Shown here in pieces: positions 6,450 to 6,610 of a stretch of 6,610 nt of DNA. The DNA is taken from contig CALEQS010000136.1 in the NCBI GenBank assembly GCA_937907975.1, forward strand, positions 1 to 6,610, in the 5' to 3' direction. Position 1 is the stretch's first letter, and each line of letters starts with the position of its first letter. Source of the DNA: an uncultured Clostridia bacterium. Its GTDB lineage: Bacteria > Bacillota > Clostridia > Oscillospirales > Oscillospiraceae. The position numbers and the translations under genes are program-made. The notes beneath the pieces are model-generated. The model was not told the DNA's origin. It made no database searches and worked only from the letters and a program-made list of their open reading frames with translations.

Positions 6450-6610
6450 ATCCTTTCCTTTGTTTTTCTGCGGCTTCTGTGTGTGGGGCGGCTGTGCTTT
6501 CTGCGCAGATTTTAACTTGTCGCGGATGGATTCACGGGCAGCGGGCTTCTTCGGAATGGTGTCGTAGATGGCAGTCCCGGCATCCTCCACATAGGAGCGG
6601 ACATACTGGA
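6450..6610 (-). CDS. C-terminal end of an upstream ICE protein, in frame with topoisomerase III
   Basis: Read leftward from the window end, the frame encodes QYVRSYVEDAGTAIYDTIP, then a basic, proline- and lysine-rich stretch with ESIRDKLKSAQKAQ, and passes without a stop into the topoisomerase ATG at 6449. About 53 residues are visible; the N-terminus is outside the window. A GTG at 6590 is the first possible start inside the window, but no ribosome binding site can be seen for it and the open frame continues upstream. SIRDKL matches the tail motif at the ends of the two ArdA-like proteins, which suggests that this is the true C-terminus of a separate protein. The frame one base over would read a TGA overlapping the topoisomerase ATG (ATGA), the usual arrangement of adjacent genes in such operons. 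Either a real fusion or a single-base shift in the A-rich run (6461-6470) would explain it. The family is not recognised. Confidence 0.6.
6452..6460 (-). promoter_or_regulatory. Internal ribosome binding site of topoisomerase III
   Basis: AAGGAAAGG precedes the ATG at 6449; its AAGGA (6460-6456) has a 6-base spacer. It is the reason to start topoisomerase III at 6449 although the frame is open further upstream. Confidence 0.7.

Noticed and set aside
6461..6470. Programmed -1 frameshift site at the A-run ahead of topoisomerase III
   Set aside because: The run is G AAA AAC rather than the canonical A AAA AAC, no downstream stem is evident, and an internal start already explains production of the enzyme.

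Overview
The window is a GC-rich piece (by eye roughly 60-65% G+C) of an integrative and conjugative element (ICE) of the Tn1549/CTn type, of the sort common in gut Clostridia. The gene set (relaxase, small membrane protein, ArdA antirestriction proteins, ICE-type topoisomerase III), the strong AAGGAGG ribosome binding sites and the codon use fit a GC-rich member of the Oscillospiraceae or Lachnospiraceae. The species cannot be named from the sequence, and no integrase, attachment site, resistance gene, tRNA, rRNA or CRISPR array is present.

Layout. Rightward block (1-1400): the C-terminal 324 residues of a relaxase, cut by the window start, then a 110-residue protein with three predicted membrane segments behind its own strong ribosome binding site. 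Convergent gap (1401-1784): no gene. It holds a short cluster of TTCCCACAGC repeats with one consensus DnaA-box-like site, and a strong intrinsic terminator that serves the leftward genes. Leftward block (6610-1785), read from right to left: the tail of an open reading frame cut by the window end, which runs in frame without a stop into topoisomerase III; a 174-residue partial ArdA-like protein; a 620-residue protein with an ArdA domain at the front and a DUF3846-like domain near the end; and a 60-residue cysteine-rich protein. These genes overlap or are separated by 12 bases at most, so they are almost certainly one operon.

How the genes fit together. The relaxase nicks the element and pilots the single strand into the recipient. 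Topoisomerase III can resolve DNA structures formed during transfer or rolling-circle replication. ArdA-type proteins are DNA mimics that block Type I restriction enzymes after entry into a new host. The two membrane or small proteins have no proven role.

The most interesting signals are: (i) a short basic/amphipathic tail of the form (K/R)xSI(R/K)(D/E)(K/R)L, found at the end of two ArdA-like proteins and at the join between the upstream reading frame and topoisomerase III; (ii) the in-frame fusion to topoisomerase III, with an internal start and ribosome binding site; (iii) a clear ungapped 18/45-residue match between two neighbouring ArdA-like proteins, one of which lacks the first ArdA domain; and (iv) the repeat cluster between the two convergent operons. 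No complete, wholly new system is evident.
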